64,000 nucleotides of DNA from Promicromonospora sp. MEB111 (lineage in GTDB: Bacteria > Actinomycetota > Actinomycetes > Actinomycetales > Cellulomonadaceae): NCBI RefSeq assembly GCF_030209445.1, contig NZ_JARVSD010000028.1, positions 124,001 through 188,000 of the forward strand, given 5' to 3'. Shown here in pieces: positions 41,698 to 51,441 of this stretch. The position numbers and the translations under genes were made by a program. The notes below the pieces were generated by a model. It saw only the letters and a list, made by a program, of their open reading frames with translations, did not search any database and was not told where the DNA came from. The stretch's first letter is position 1, and each line of letters opens with the position of its first letter.

Positions 41698-43143
41698 ATG
41701 AACGAGCACGGTGACGTCCTGGACGACCTCCTCGACCGGACGCGCGCGGCGGGTCGCGTGCCTGCACTGTCCGCGGCCGCCGGCCGCGGGGGAGAGGTGG
41801 TCTGGGCCCGGGTGGTCGCGGCCCCCTGGGCGGGTGGTCCGACGGCGGGTGGTCCGACGGTGGGCCGCCCGACGGCGGGCGGCCCGATCGCCGGTGGTCC
41901 GACGCCGGAGCACGCGTTCCGCATCGGGTCGATCACCAAGCCGATGGTCGCCGTGGCCGTGCTGCGCCTGGTGTCCGAGGGCGCTGTGGCGCTCGCGGAC
42001 CCGATCGGCCGGCACCTGCCGGACGCCCCGGCGCCCGACGCCACGATCCGGCACCTGCTCACGCACACCAGCGGGCTCCAGGCCGAGTTCCCGGGCCCGT
42101 GGTGGGAGCGGCACGGCGGGCCGACGTGGGACGAGCTGGCCGGGTCCGGCATCGAGCAGCTCTGGGACCCGGGCGAGCGGTACCACTACAGCAACCCCGG
42201 GTTCGCCGTGCTGGGCCGCCTGGTCGAGGTGGTCCGCGGCGGCGCCTGGGACAAGGTGCTCCGCGACGAGCTGTGGGAGCCGCTGGGCATGACCGCCACC
42301 GGCCGGGTCCCCGTAGGCCCGTACGTCCACGGGTACGCCGTGCACCCGGACGCCGACCTGGTGCACCACGAGCCGGTCGCCGACTACCTCGCGGCGGGTC
42401 CCGCGGGCGAGGTGTGGTCCACGCCGTCGGACCTGGTGCGGTTCGGCATGTGGCTCGTCGGCGGCGAGGCCGACCGCGACGCCGGCGAGGCCGTGCTCCC
42501 GCTGGAGCTGCGCCGGCACCTGGCGGTCCCGCGAGTGGTGGTCGACGACGCCGGACCCGCCGGCGGCCCGTGGGCCACCGCGCACGGCCTCGGGGTGCGC
42601 GTGCGCCAGGACGGCACCGTCCGCACGGTCGGGCACGGCGGCTCGGTGCCGGGGTTCACCGCCGACCTTCGCGCCGACGTCGGCACCGGGGACGTGGTCG
42701 CGGTGTGCGGCTCGTCCACGGCCGGGTTCGGCGACGGGACGGGCCTGCTGGCGGCGTTCCAGGGCGACGGGGCGCCCGCGGCATCGCCGGTGCCCGACGA
42801 GCCCCGTACGGCGTCACGGACGGGCTCGAACGGGATCGCCGGCACCTGGTACTGGGGGCCTGTCCCGTTCGTCGTGCACGTCGACGCCGCGGGGCGCGTC
42901 GACCTGCGCTCCGGGCAGAGCGGGGGCCGCGGCACGCTCTTCGACGTCGTCCGCGGCGAGCTGCGCGGCGTCGAGGGCAGCTACTGGCTGGGCGAGCGGC
43001 TCCGGGTGGTCGAGGCGGACGGCGCGCCCGTCGCACTGGACATCGGCACCTTCCACTTCACGCGGGCTCCGTACGACCCCGGCACCGCCGTGCCCGGCGG
43101 CGTCGACGACGCCGGCTGGCACCGCCCTGGACCGACCGGGTAG
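41698..43143 (+). CDS. Serine beta-lactamase-like hydrolase with an internal AGGPT repeat
   Basis: 481 residues of the class C beta-lactamase/DD-peptidase/esterase fold: SxxK is S78-I-T-K81, YxN is Y164-S-N166, and HGG (313-315) takes the place of KTG. No signal peptide is seen, so a cytoplasmic esterase or peptidase is more likely than a beta-lactamase. A C-terminal domain of about 110 residues (TWYWGPVPFVVHVDAAGRVDL) resembles the small beta-barrel that follows such domains. Residues 45-69 are five copies of a pentapeptide (AGGPT, AGGPT, VGRPT, AGGPI, AGGPT), lying between the first strands and the active-site serine. Substrate unknown. Confidence 0.88.
   Translation: MNEHGDVLDDLLDRTRAAGRVPALSAAAGRGGEVVWARVVAAPWAGGPTAGGPTVGRPTAGGPIAGGPTPEHAFRIGSITKPMVAVAVLRLVSEGAVALADPIGRHLPDAPAPDATIRHLLTHTSGLQAEFPGPWWERHGGPTWDELAGSGIEQLWDPGERYHYSNPGFAVLGRLVEVVRGGAWDKVLRDELWEPLGMTATGRVPVGPYVHGYAVHPDADLVHHEPVADYLAAGPAGEVWSTPSDLVRFGMWLVGGEADRDAGEAVLPLELRRHLAVPRVVVDDAGPAGGPWATAHGLGVRVRQDGTVRTVGHGGSVPGFTADLRADVGTGDVVAVCGSSTAGFGDGTGLLAAFQGDGAPAASPVPDEPRTASRTGSNGIAGTWYWGPVPFVVHVDAAGRVDLRSGQSGGRGTLFDVVRGELRGVEGSYWLGERLRVVEADGAPVALDIGTFHFTRAPYDPGTAVPGGVDDAGWHRPGPTG
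41830..41904 (+). repeat. Five 15-bp tandem units inside the serine hydrolase gene
   Basis: Units begin at 41830, 41845, 41860, 41875 and 41890 and keep the reading frame. They encode AGGPT-type pentapeptides. Confidence 0.9.
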
Positions 43144-43612
43144 CCGCTCCCGCGGGTGCGGCACCGGCCGCGCACGGGCACCGGTGGGCGCGGCCGCCGG
43201 GGGTGGCGGCGAGGTATTCCCGGTGGAGGCTGTCCGTCGTGTGGCGAGCCCGACAAACTCCGTCCGGGTGACACGCCGAAGGGGCGCGACACGCCGTCGG
43301 CTCAGATTTTTTTCGGGCTCCGAGAGGCCGCCGTGGAGCCCGTTCGTGCGGTCCCGGCGGCTCCTCCGACGGCGCCCCGGGAACACGTGCGCGCGGCCTC
43401 CCAGGCGGTGTCAGAGGCTCGTGGCAGCATGGTCCATGAGCGTCACGAGCGTTCCCGGCGTAGTGCCTACCACGTCCCGAACCACTACATGTCGTGACCG
43501 AGCGAGTGTCAGACCCTAGGTGTAGTGTTTGGTGCAGCGGGAGACGCAGACCCGCGAACAAAGCACACCGGCGTAAGTTCACGGGTGTTCTTCGAGGTCA
43601 GAGGAGGCGGAC
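43144..43612. other. 469-base gap: no protein gene; possible terminator, U-run element and nrd promoter
   Basis: An 8-bp stem GGCCGCGC/GCGCGGCC (43166-43173 with 43188-43195) may end the serine hydrolase transcript. A run of seven T at 43307-43313, very rare in this GC-rich window, follows two direct copies of GACACGCC; it could end a small RNA or an attenuated leader. From about 43480 the sequence holds the nrd control region. Short open frames here lack ribosome sites and codon bias, and I do not call them genes. Confidence 0.45.
43482..43528 (+). promoter_or_regulatory. Two NrdR-box-like sites at the nrdHIEF promoter
   Basis: CCACTACATGTCGTGA (43482-43497) and ACCCTAGGTGTAGTGT (43513-43528) both resemble the imperfect palindrome bound by NrdR (ACAC-AT-rich-GTGT), and their centres are 31 bases apart, the usual three-turn spacing of NrdR-box pairs. 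TAGTGT at 43523-43528 is a plausible -10 box inside the second site, so binding would block polymerase. Confidence 0.55.
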
Positions 43613-43873
43613 ATGAGCGTCACGGTCTACAGCAAGCCGGCATGCGTCCAGTGCGACGCGACGTACCGGGCACTGGATCGCAAGGGTGTCGAGTACACGG
43701 TCGTCGACATCACGCAGGACGCTGAGGCGCTGGAGATGGTCCGCGGCCTCGGTTACCTCCAGGCACCGGTCGTGGTGGCCGGTGACACCCACTGGTCGGG
43801 CTTTCGCCCCGACCAGATCAGCGCGGTCGCCGCGCTTGCTGTGCTGGACAAGAGCGAAGCCGCTTCGGCCTGA
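43613..43873 (+). CDS. nrdH: Glutaredoxin-like protein NrdH
   Basis: 86-residue thiol reductant of class Ib ribonucleotide reductase, with active-site CVQC (C11, C14) and the NrdH tail WSGFRPDQI, which favours reduction by thioredoxin reductase. ATG with AGAGGAGG upstream. First gene of nrdHIEF. Confidence 0.97.
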   Translation: MSVTVYSKPACVQCDATYRALDRKGVEYTVVDITQDAEALEMVRGLGYLQAPVVVAGDTHWSGFRPDQISAVAALAVLDKSEAASA

Positions 43874-43908
43874 GCCGAGCCGCTGCAACGTCGGCAAGGA
43901 GGCGTGAC

Positions 43909-44343
43909 GTGGGCTCTCTCGTCTACTTCTCCAGCGTGTCCGAGAACACGCACAGGTTCGTCGAGAAGCTCGCTCTCGAAGAGCTGGGGATATCCGTGCA
44001 CCGGATCCCGCTCCGCCCGGCCGACGGCTTCCTGCGCGTGGACGAGCCCTACGTCCTCATGGCCCCCACCTACGGTGGCGGCAACGAGGGCGGGGCCGTC
44101 CCGCGGCAGGTGAGGAAGTTCCTCAACGACGAACACAACCGGTCGCTCATCCGCGGCGTCATCGCCGCGGGGAACACCAACTTCGGGGCTGCGTACTGCA
44201 TCACCGGCGACATCATCTCGGCGAAGTGTGATGTCCCGTACCTGTACGCCTTCGAACTTCTGGGAACGGCGCAGGACGTCACGCGCGTCCGCAACGGATT
44301 GGGACGATTTTGGCAGCAACAACCACTGAGCCTCTCAGCCTGA
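43909..44343 (+). CDS. nrdI: Flavodoxin-like protein NrdI
   Basis: 144-residue FMN protein that supplies the oxidant to assemble the manganese-tyrosyl radical cofactor of Nrd[19 protein letters not shown] is the phosphate-binding loop, and [21 protein letters not shown] and [16 protein letters not shown] are the isoalloxazine loops. GTG start with AAGGAGG six to seven bases upstream. The 3' end overlaps nrdE by 34 bases. Confidence 0.96.
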   Translation: MGSLVYFSSVSENTHRFVEKLALEELGISVHRIPLRPADGFLRVDEPYVLMAPTYGGGNEGGAVPRQVRKFLNDEHNRSLIRGVIAAGNTNFGAAYCITGDIISAKCDVPYLYAFELLGTAQDVTRVRNGLGRFWQQQPLSLSA

Positions 44344-46475
44344 CTGAGATTCCCCTGGAGTCACTCCAGCTGGACTATCACGCGCTCAACGCCATGCTGA
44401 ACCTGTACGGGCCGGACGGGAAGATCCAGTTCGAGAAGGACCGCGAGGCGGCCCGTCAGTACTTCCTGCAGCACGTGAACCCGAACACCGTCGACTTCGA
44501 CACCCTTGAGGCGAAGCTCGAGCACCTTGTCGAGGCCAAGTACTACGACCCGACCGTGCTGGCCAAGTACTCGGGCTCGTTCGTCAAGGAGCTGTTCCAG
44601 CTCGCGTACTCCAAGAAGTTCCGCTTCGAGACGTTCCTGGGCGCGTTCAAGTACTACACCTCGTACACGCTCAAGACGTTCGACGGCAAGAAGTACCTGG
44701 AGCGCTTCGAGGACCGTGTCGCAATGGTCGCGCTCGGCCTGGCCGACGGCGACGAGCAGACGGCCCGTGACATCGTCGAGGAGGTCATCTCCGGGCGGTT
44801 CCAGCCCGCGACGCCGACCTTCCTCAACGTCGGCAAGGCGCAGCGCGGCGAGCCCGTGTCCTGCTTCCTGCTGCGCATCGAGGACAACATGGAGTCGATC
44901 GCGCGCGGCATCAACTCCGCGCTGCAGCTCTCCAAGCGTGGCGGCGGCGTGGCCCTGCTCCTGAGCAACATCCGCGAGCACGGCGCACCGATCAAGCACA
45001 TCGAGAACCAGTCCTCGGGCGTCATCCCCGTGATGAAGCTCCTGGAGGACTCCTTCTCCTACGCGAACCAGCTCGGCGCGCGTCAGGGTGCCGGCGCCGT
45101 GTACCTGCACGCGCACCACCCCGACATCATGCGGTTCCTCGACACCAAGCGGGAGAACGCGGACGAGAAGATCCGCATCAAGACCCTCTCCCTCGGCGTC
45201 GTCATCCCGGACATCACGTTCGAGCTGGCCAAGAAGAACGCGGACATGCACCTGTTCAGCCCGTACGACGTCGAGCGCGTCTACGGCAAGCCGTTCGCCG
45301 ACATCTCCATCTCGGAGAAGTACGACGAGCTCGTCGCCGACGACCGCATCCGCAAGACCACGATCAGCGCGCGCGACTTCTTCCAGACGCTCGCCGAGCT
45401 GCAGTTCGAGTCCGGGTACCCGTACATCATGTTCGAGGACACGGTGAACAAGGCGAACCCGATCAAGGGCCGCATCACCCACTCGAACCTGTGCTCCGAG
45501 ATCCTGCAGGTCTCCACCCCGTCGACGTTCAACGAGGACCTCTCGTACAACGAGGTCGGGCGCGACATCTCCTGCAACCTGGGCTCGCTGAACATCGCCA
45601 AGGCGATGGACTCGCCGGACTTCGGCCGCACCATCGACACGGCGATCCGTGCGCTGACCGCGGTCAGCGACCAGACCTCGATCGAGTCCGTCCCGTCGAT
45701 CAAGCTGGCCAACGAGCGTGGCCACGCGATCGGCCTGGGCCAGATGAACCTCCACGGTTACCTCGCCCGGGAGCGCATCTACTACGGCTCCGACGAGGGC
45801 ATCGACTTCACGAACATCTACTTCTACACCGTGGCCTACCACGCGATCGCGGCGTCGAACCGCCTGTCGATCGAGCGGAAGCAGAAGTTCGGCGGGTTCG
45901 AGGACTCCAAGTACGCCACGGGCGAGTACTTCGACAAGTACGTCGAGCAGGAGTGGAAGCCGGCCACGGAGCGCGTCACGCGCCTGTTTGCCGACGCCGG
46001 CGTGGCGATCCCGACGCAGGACGACTGGCGCGCGCTCAAGGCCTCGGTCATGGAGCACGGCCTGTACAACCAGAACCTGCAGGCCGTGCCGCCCACGGGT
46101 TCGATCAGCTACATCAACAACTCGACGTCGTCGATCCACCCGGTCCCGGCCAAGATCGAGATCCGCAAGGAAGGCAAGCTCGGCCGCGTCTACTACCCGG
46201 CGCCGTACATGACGAACGACAACCTGGACTACTACCAGGACGCGTACGAGATCGGGTACGAGAAGATCATCGACACGTACGCCGCGGCGACGCAGCACGT
46301 GGACCAGGGCCTCTCGCTGACCCTGTTCTTCCCGGACACGGTGACCACGCGCGACGTCAACAAGGCGCAGATCTACGCGTGGCGCAAGGGCATCAAGACC
46401 CTCTACTACATCCGCCTGCGCCAGATGGCACTGGAGGGTACGGAGGTCGAGAACTGCGTCAGCTGCATGCTGTGA
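44310..46475 (+). CDS. nrdE: Class Ib ribonucleoside-diphosphate reductase alpha subunit
   Basis: 721-residue catalytic subunit reducing NDPs to dNDPs. Radical-site and redox cysteines lie in [13 protein letters not shown] and [15 protein letters not shown] and [18 protein letters not shown] are family motifs; the C-terminal shuttle pair is CVSC in ENCVSCML. It lacks the ATP-cone of class Ia enzymes, as expected for class Ib. The TTG start at 44310 has GGGACGA upstream and overlaps nrdI; a later start would cut into conserved sequence. Confidence 0.97.
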   Translation: MAATTTEPLSLTEIPLESLQLDYHALNAMLNLYGPDGKIQFEKDREAARQYFLQHVNPNTVDFDTLEAKLEHLVEAKYYDPTVLAKYSGSFVKELFQLAYSKKFRFETFLGAFKYYTSYTLKTFDGKKYLERFEDRVAMVALGLADGDEQTARDIVEEVISGRFQPATPTFLNVGKAQRGEPVSCFLLRIEDNMESIARGINSALQLSKRGGGVALLLSNIREHGAPIKHIENQSSGVIPVMKLLEDSFSYANQLGARQGAGAVYLHAHHPDIMRFLDTKRENADEKIRIKTLSLGVVIPDITFELAKKNADMHLFSPYDVERVYGKPFADISISEKYDELVADDRIRKTTISARDFFQTLAELQFESGYPYIMFEDTVNKANPIKGRITHSNLCSEILQVSTPSTFNEDLSYNEVGRDISCNLGSLNIAKAMDSPDFGRTIDTAIRALTAVSDQTSIESVPSIKLANERGHAIGLGQMNLHGYLARERIYYGSDEGIDFTNIYFYTVAYHAIAASNRLSIERKQKFGGFEDSKYATGEYFDKYVEQEWKPATERVTRLFADAGVAIPTQDDWRALKASVMEHGLYNQNLQAVPPTGSISYINNSTSSIHPVPAKIEIRKEGKLGRVYYPAPYMTNDNLDYYQDAYEIGYEKIIDTYAAATQHVDQGLSLTLFFPDTVTTRDVNKAQIYAWRKGIKTLYYIRLRQMALEGTEVENCVSCML

Positions 46476-46489
46476 CAGCAGCCCGCTGA

Positions 46490-47524
<1,035 letters not shown>

Positions 47525-47565
47525 CGCCTCGTCGGAAGGCCGTCGCCCGTGGCGACTGACCAGGG

Positions 47566-47595
47566 CCCGGGACTGCAGCATGCTGCGGTCCCGGG
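47566..47595 (+). terminator. Terminator after nrdF
   Basis: CCCGGGAC (47566-47573) pairs with GTCCCGGG (47588-47595), with an inner GCAG/CTGC extension, followed by ACTTT. It lies between convergent nrdF and the response regulator gene. Confidence 0.7.
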
Positions 47596-47612
47596 ACTTT
47601 GGCGTGCGGGGG

Positions 47613-48290
47613 CTACGGCGGCCCGGTGTCCGCGTTGGCCGCGATGAGCGCCGCCTCGACCCGGTTGCGGGCACCGGTGGTGCGCAGGATCGAGGTGACG
47701 TGCACCTTGACCGTGCCCTCGGCGAGGTGGAGGCGCGCCGCGATCTCCGGGTTCGGCAGTCCCTCGCCGATCAGGGCCAGCACCTCTTGTTCCCGCTGGG
47801 TGAGGCGTTCGAACCGCCTCCTGGCCTCCTGCTGAGCGATGAAGCGCGTGCCCAGTCCGGTCTGCAGCAGACGCCGCGACACGGCGGGCGAGAAGAACGC
47901 ACCGCCCGACGCCGCGGCGCGCACCGCGAGCAGCAGCTCTCGGGGGTCGCCCGACTTCAGCACGAACCCGTCGGCGCCCAGCCGGATGGCCTCCGCGATG
48001 TACTCGTCCTCGCCGAACGTCGTGACCATGAGGCACGGGAGGGACCCGGCGGTGCGCCGGATCTCAGCGAGGGTCTCCAGGCCGCTCATCGTGCCCATGC
48101 GCACGTCGAGGAGCACGACGCCGGGCCGGTGCGCATGCACCGCGGCCAGCGCCTCCTCGCCCGAGGAGCCCTGCGCGGCGACCCGGATCCCGTCGTCGGT
48201 CTCAAGGATCCCGGCCAGCCCGGCGCGTACGAGCGGCTCGTCGTCCGCGAGCACGACTCGCAGCGGAGCGGGAGTGCCTGGGCCGCTCAT
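47613..48290 (-). CDS. NarL/LuxR-type response regulator
   Basis: 225 residues: receiver domain with phosphoacceptor D62 (VVLLDVRMGTMSG) and switch residues TTFGEDEY/VLKSGDP, and a LuxR-type helix-turn-helix (LTQREQEVLALIGEGLPNPEIAARLHLAEGTVKVHVTSIL, about 155-200). ATG at 48290 overlaps the kinase stop (ATGA), so kinase and regulator are made as a pair. Targets unknown. Confidence 0.93.
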   Translation of the reverse strand: MSGPGTPAPLRVVLADDEPLVRAGLAGILETDDGIRVAAQGSSGEEALAAVHAHRPGVVLLDVRMGTMSGLETLAEIRRTAGSLPCLMVTTFGEDEYIAEAIRLGADGFVLKSGDPRELLLAVRAAASGGAFFSPAVSRRLLQTGLGTRFIAQQEARRRFERLTQREQEVLALIGEGLPNPEIAARLHLAEGTVKVHVTSILRTTGARNRVEAALIAANADTGPP

Positions 48291-49957
48291 GACGCACCGC
48301 CGACCACGAGGTCCGTCGACCTCACGCGGCCGCCCGTCCAGCAGATCCGGTAGGCGTCGCCGGACGCGTCGGCAAGGAGGTCCGCCGTGACCGCGTAGTG
48401 GTCGCACGCCGGGTCGGCGCCGCGGGGTGGAGCGAGCGTGGCCCCGGGCAGCAGAGGGTCGACGTCGGACCGGGTGTCGCCCACCGCGATGCGGACGAAG
48501 TCGGTCGGATCGAGCAGCGCACGCCTGGCCTGGAGATGGTCCGCGAGCTGGATCGCACCCGCGACCACGACCAGGGCGGCGGCCGGCACGAGCACCGCGG
48601 CCAGCAGCAACGCCCCGCCTCGGCGTCGGGCACGAGTCAGCCCATCGGTGACGGCGTGCGCGCTCTGCGGCGCCGGCGTCGTGCCCGCGAGGCGAGCGGC
48701 CGCGTCCGTGCCTTCAGGACGAAGGACTGCATCGCGCACCGACGGGGGATCGGCCGCCGGGCGCAGCTCCGCGCGCAGCACGTAGTCGGAACCGGTCGGC
48801 CCGGCCTCGATCGATCCGCCCGCAGCACGGACCTGCCGCCCGAGCGACCGCACCCCGGTGCCCCCACCAGCGTGCGTCGGCCGGTCGTGTGCCTGCCCGG
48901 CGTTCGAGGCAGGCAACGGGTTGCGCAGCACCACCACGAGGCGTTCGGCGTCCTCTCTCAGTTCCACACGGACCGGCTGACCCGGCGCGTGCTTGAGCGC
49001 GTTCGTCAGGCCCTCCTGGACCACCCGTGCCGCGACGGGCCCGAAGGCGGCGAGGCGCTCGGGCCCGGGCGACCCGCCGAGCTCGACGTCCGCCCCGGCA
49101 CGGCGGGCCTCCTCGACGAGGGCGTGGAGGCCGACCTCGTCGAGGAGACCTGTCGTGGCCCCCGTGGCAGGTGGGCCGTCGGGCACGCCGGCGCGCAGCG
49201 TCTGGACGGACGCACCGAGGCGGGCCACCGCGTCCGAGACCTGCCGCCGTGCCAGCGCGACGGACTCGCGTGCCGACACGTCCGACGCCTGGCGACGCTC
49301 GGACTCCGAGCCGACCGCGGCGTCCGCGCCGGTGGCGGCGTCGGGCTCTTTGTCCCGACCGCGCTCCAGCTCGAGCTCCAGCCGGCCCAGGTTGAGGGCG
49401 ACGAGGCTGAGGGCGTGCCCCAGGTCGTCGTGCAGGCCCTCGGCGAGGTGCAGCCGCTGCCGCGCCAGGTCGGCCTCGGCGCGCAGCCGCCGCGCGTCCT
49501 GGTCCCGGACGAGCGCCGTCGCGGCGTCGGCCTCGGCGGCGCGCCGGGCACGCCAGGCCATTGCCACCGACCAGGGCAGCACACCGGTGACGACACCGCG
49601 GGCCGCCGTGACGAGCGCGTCGCGCGGGTCGGCCCATCCGGCCAGGACGGCGACGGCGCCGGCTGCCGCGGCGAGGGCCATCGCGAGCACACCCCGGCGG
49701 GCTCCACGGTCGGCCAGGCCGAGGGGTGCGGCGACCGCCGCGAGCGGGATCATCCACCAGGGATCGACGCCGGCGAGCACCAGCAGCACGGCGAACGCGG
49801 CCGCGAGGAGCAGCCCGACGGCACGGGGAGCGCCGCCGCGGGACGGGGCGGCCGCTGCGGTGGTCCGAGCGCCGGTCCGGGTTGCGGCCTCACAGATCGG
49901 TGCGGAGCGCGCGGTGTCGATGGCGGTGGTGTCGGTGGACACTGACGGCGGGGTCAC
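48287..49957 (-). CDS. Histidine kinase (HisKA_3 type) with a C-terminal membrane segment and outer domain
   Basis: 556 residues. Residues about 45-135 hold four membrane segments, then a coiled linker and HisKA_3 dimerisation helix with phosphoacceptor H176 in GLHDDLGHALSLVALNL, and an HATPase domain with N-box QEGLTNALKHA (about 314-324) and glycine box GGTGVRSLGRQV. Unlike most kinases the chain does not end there: a linker (400-445), a further membrane helix (448-470, GALLLAAVLVPAAALVVVAGAI) and an 85-residue outer region follow, containing VGDTRSDVDPLLPGATL and cysteines C518 and C539. GTG start; the stop overlaps the regulator ATG. The stimulus is unknown. Confidence 0.9.
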   Translation of the reverse strand: MTPPSVSTDTTAIDTARSAPICEAATRTGARTTAAAAPSRGGAPRAVGLLLAAAFAVLLVLAGVDPWWMIPLAAVAAPLGLADRGARRGVLAMALAAAAGAVAVLAGWADPRDALVTAARGVVTGVLPWSVAMAWRARRAAEADAATALVRDQDARRLRAEADLARQRLHLAEGLHDDLGHALSLVALNLGRLELELERGRDKEPDAATGADAAVGSESERRQASDVSARESVALARRQVSDAVARLGASVQTLRAGVPDGPPATGATTGLLDEVGLHALVEEARRAGADVELGGSPGPERLAAFGPVAARVVQEGLTNALKHAPGQPVRVELREDAERLVVVLRNPLPASNAGQAHDRPTHAGGGTGVRSLGRQVRAAGGSIEAGPTGSDYVLRAELRPAADPPSVRDAVLRPEGTDAAARLAGTTPAPQSAHAVTDGLTRARRRGGALLLAAVLVPAAALVVVAGAIQLADHLQARRALLDPTDFVRIAVGDTRSDVDPLLPGATLAPPRGADPACDHYAVTADLLADASGDAYRICWTGGRVRSTDLVVGGAS

Positions 49958-50085
49958 CGGACCATCGTCGTCGACACGCCGGGCGCACGCTTCCAGCCTG
50001 GGTCTGATCTTCGGGCGGGCGATGTAGGACCAGGGTCATAGGCAACTCCTGACCCACGTCAGATCCGTGCGGCCCCGGCGGTTCC

Positions 50086-50091
50086 TAGCGT
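50086..50091 (+). promoter_or_regulatory. -10 box for a likely leaderless PAP2 phosphatase transcript
   Basis: TAGCGT ends eight bases before ATG 50100 with no ribosome site between. Confidence 0.4.
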
Positions 50092-50099
50092 TTCTCGGC

Positions 50100-50849
50100 A
50101 TGACCACCACACGCCATGCACCGCCAGCGCATCGTCCCGCCGGACAGGTCGCCGGCCCCGTGCCTCACGCCGTCCTGCCCGCGGCCCTCAGCGCCCTGCT
50201 CGTCCTGTCCGCCGTCGCGCTCCTGGCCTGGCCCGCCCGCGGCTCCCTCTTCGAGGGCATCGCCGGCGGAACCGCCGCATCGCCCCTGGCCGGCCTCGCG
50301 GGTCTGGTCGCGGACAAGGGACTGCTGGCGCTCGTCGCCGCCACGGCGGGCCTCGTGCTGCTCACCTGGTTCCGCGACCGCCCGCGGTTCTGGCTGCTCG
50401 CCGCGGCCGGGCTGGGCACCGTCGCGGCGTACGTCACGAGCGAGGTGGTGAAGCTGCTGGTCACGGAGGAACGGCCGTGCCGGGCGGTCGACGTCGCCAC
50501 CGTGCTCGCGTGTCCGGCCCCGGCGGACTGGTCCTGGCCGAGCAACCACTCGACCATCGCGGGCGCACTGGCGGTGGCCTGTCTCCTGGCCGCTCCCCGG
50601 CTCTGGCCCCTCGTCGTGCCATTGGCACTGGCCGTGGCGGGCGCCCGTGTCGCCGCGGGCGTCCACTACGTGCACGACGTGGCCTCGGGGCTGGCCCTCG
50701 GCGTGCTGGTCACGTGCCTCGTGGGCCTGACCGTGCACGCCGGGGCGCAGCGACTCACAGGAACTCAGCGGCTCACCGGGGCTCAGCGGGTCACGCGTCG
50801 ATCGACCGGGCGCCCGTCACCGGCGGCTCGGCCGACCAGGGGAAGGTGA
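50100..50849 (+). CDS. PAP2 family membrane phosphatase
   Basis: 249 residues with five or six membrane segments. The three-part PAP2 signature is present: KLLVTEERPCR, WPSNHST and RVAAGVHYVHDVASGLALG. Family members dephosphorylate polyprenyl pyrophosphates or phosphatidate at the membrane face; undecaprenyl-pyrophosphate recycling is one option. ATG 50100 is favoured over GTG 50067 because a -10 box lies between them. The last 20 codons overlap the convergent phosphoribosyltransferase gene by 59 bases, and the tail (GTQRLTGTQRLTGAQRVT) is a short duplicated stretch. Confidence 0.88.
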   Translation: MTTTRHAPPAHRPAGQVAGPVPHAVLPAALSALLVLSAVALLAWPARGSLFEGIAGGTAASPLAGLAGLVADKGLLALVAATAGLVLLTWFRDRPRFWLLAAAGLGTVAAYVTSEVVKLLVTEERPCRAVDVATVLACPAPADWSWPSNHSTIAGALAVACLLAAPRLWPLVVPLALAVAGARVAAGVHYVHDVASGLALGVLVTCLVGLTVHAGAQRLTGTQRLTGAQRVTRRSTGRPSPAARPTRGR

Positions 50850-51315
50850 TCCACAGATCGGTGTCCTTCCACGAGTAGTCAGGCTGGATGATCGTGCGCG
50901 GCTTCGTGAAGAGAACGGCGGACCGTGCCTCCGCGCCCTTCTTCTCCAGCATGTCCATGACGAGCGCGAGGGTGCGGCCGGAGTCGGCGACGTCGTCGAC
51001 CACGAGGACCCTGGCGCCCGGGAGCTCGGACGTGTCCATGAGGGGAGGCAGCACCCGCGGGTCGTCGAGCGTCTTGCCGATGTCCGTGTAGAACTCGACG
51101 TTCAGGGTGCCGACACCCTTGGTGCCGAGCGCGTAGGCCATGGCACCGCCGGGCACGAGACCGCCCCGGGCGACGGCGATCACGACCTCGGGCACGAACC
51201 CGCTGTCCACCACCTTGTGGGCCAGGTCGCGCACCGCGACGGGAAAGGTCTCCCACGTGAGAACTTCGCGTTCCACGGGAGCGGGCTCAGTGGCCGGCAG
51301 GTCGGTCGAGGTCAT
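50791..51315 (-). CDS. Phosphoribosyltransferase
   Basis: 174 residues of the type I PRTase fold: PRPP-binding motif VLVVDDVADSGRTL, N-terminal VVIAVARGGLVPGGAMAYALGTKGVGTLNVEFY. This resembles the xanthine/hypoxanthine type used in purine salvage, though the base cannot be read with certainty. ATG start. Its 3' end overlaps the PAP2 gene. Confidence 0.88.
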   Translation of the reverse strand: MTSTDLPATEPAPVEREVLTWETFPVAVRDLAHKVVDSGFVPEVVIAVARGGLVPGGAMAYALGTKGVGTLNVEFYTDIGKTLDDPRVLPPLMDTSELPGARVLVVDDVADSGRTLALVMDMLEKKGAEARSAVLFTKPRTIIQPDYSWKDTDLWITFPWSAEPPVTGARSIDA

Positions 51316-51331
51316 GGGAAGACCCTACGAG

Positions 51332-51366
51332 ACGTGGCGGGCACCCGGCTCGGGTACCCGCCACGT
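51332..51366 (-). terminator. Terminator of the FKBP gene
   Basis: 51332-51346 pairs with 51352-51366 at 14 of 15 positions (one G-U on RNA) with a 5-base loop, between the FKBP stop and the phosphoribosyltransferase start. Confidence 0.65.
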
Positions 51367-51441
51367 CAGTGCCGTGATCAGCGGCGATGCGCAGCGTGCG
51401 TGCGCCAGATCTCATGCCGGCCCGCGAGCGGGCCGGCGGGG

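Noticed and set aside
43156-43519. Several 100-codon open frames in the gap before nrdH
   Set aside because: They lack ribosome sites, overlap one another in different frames, and have the Arg/Pro/Ala-rich composition of chance frames.
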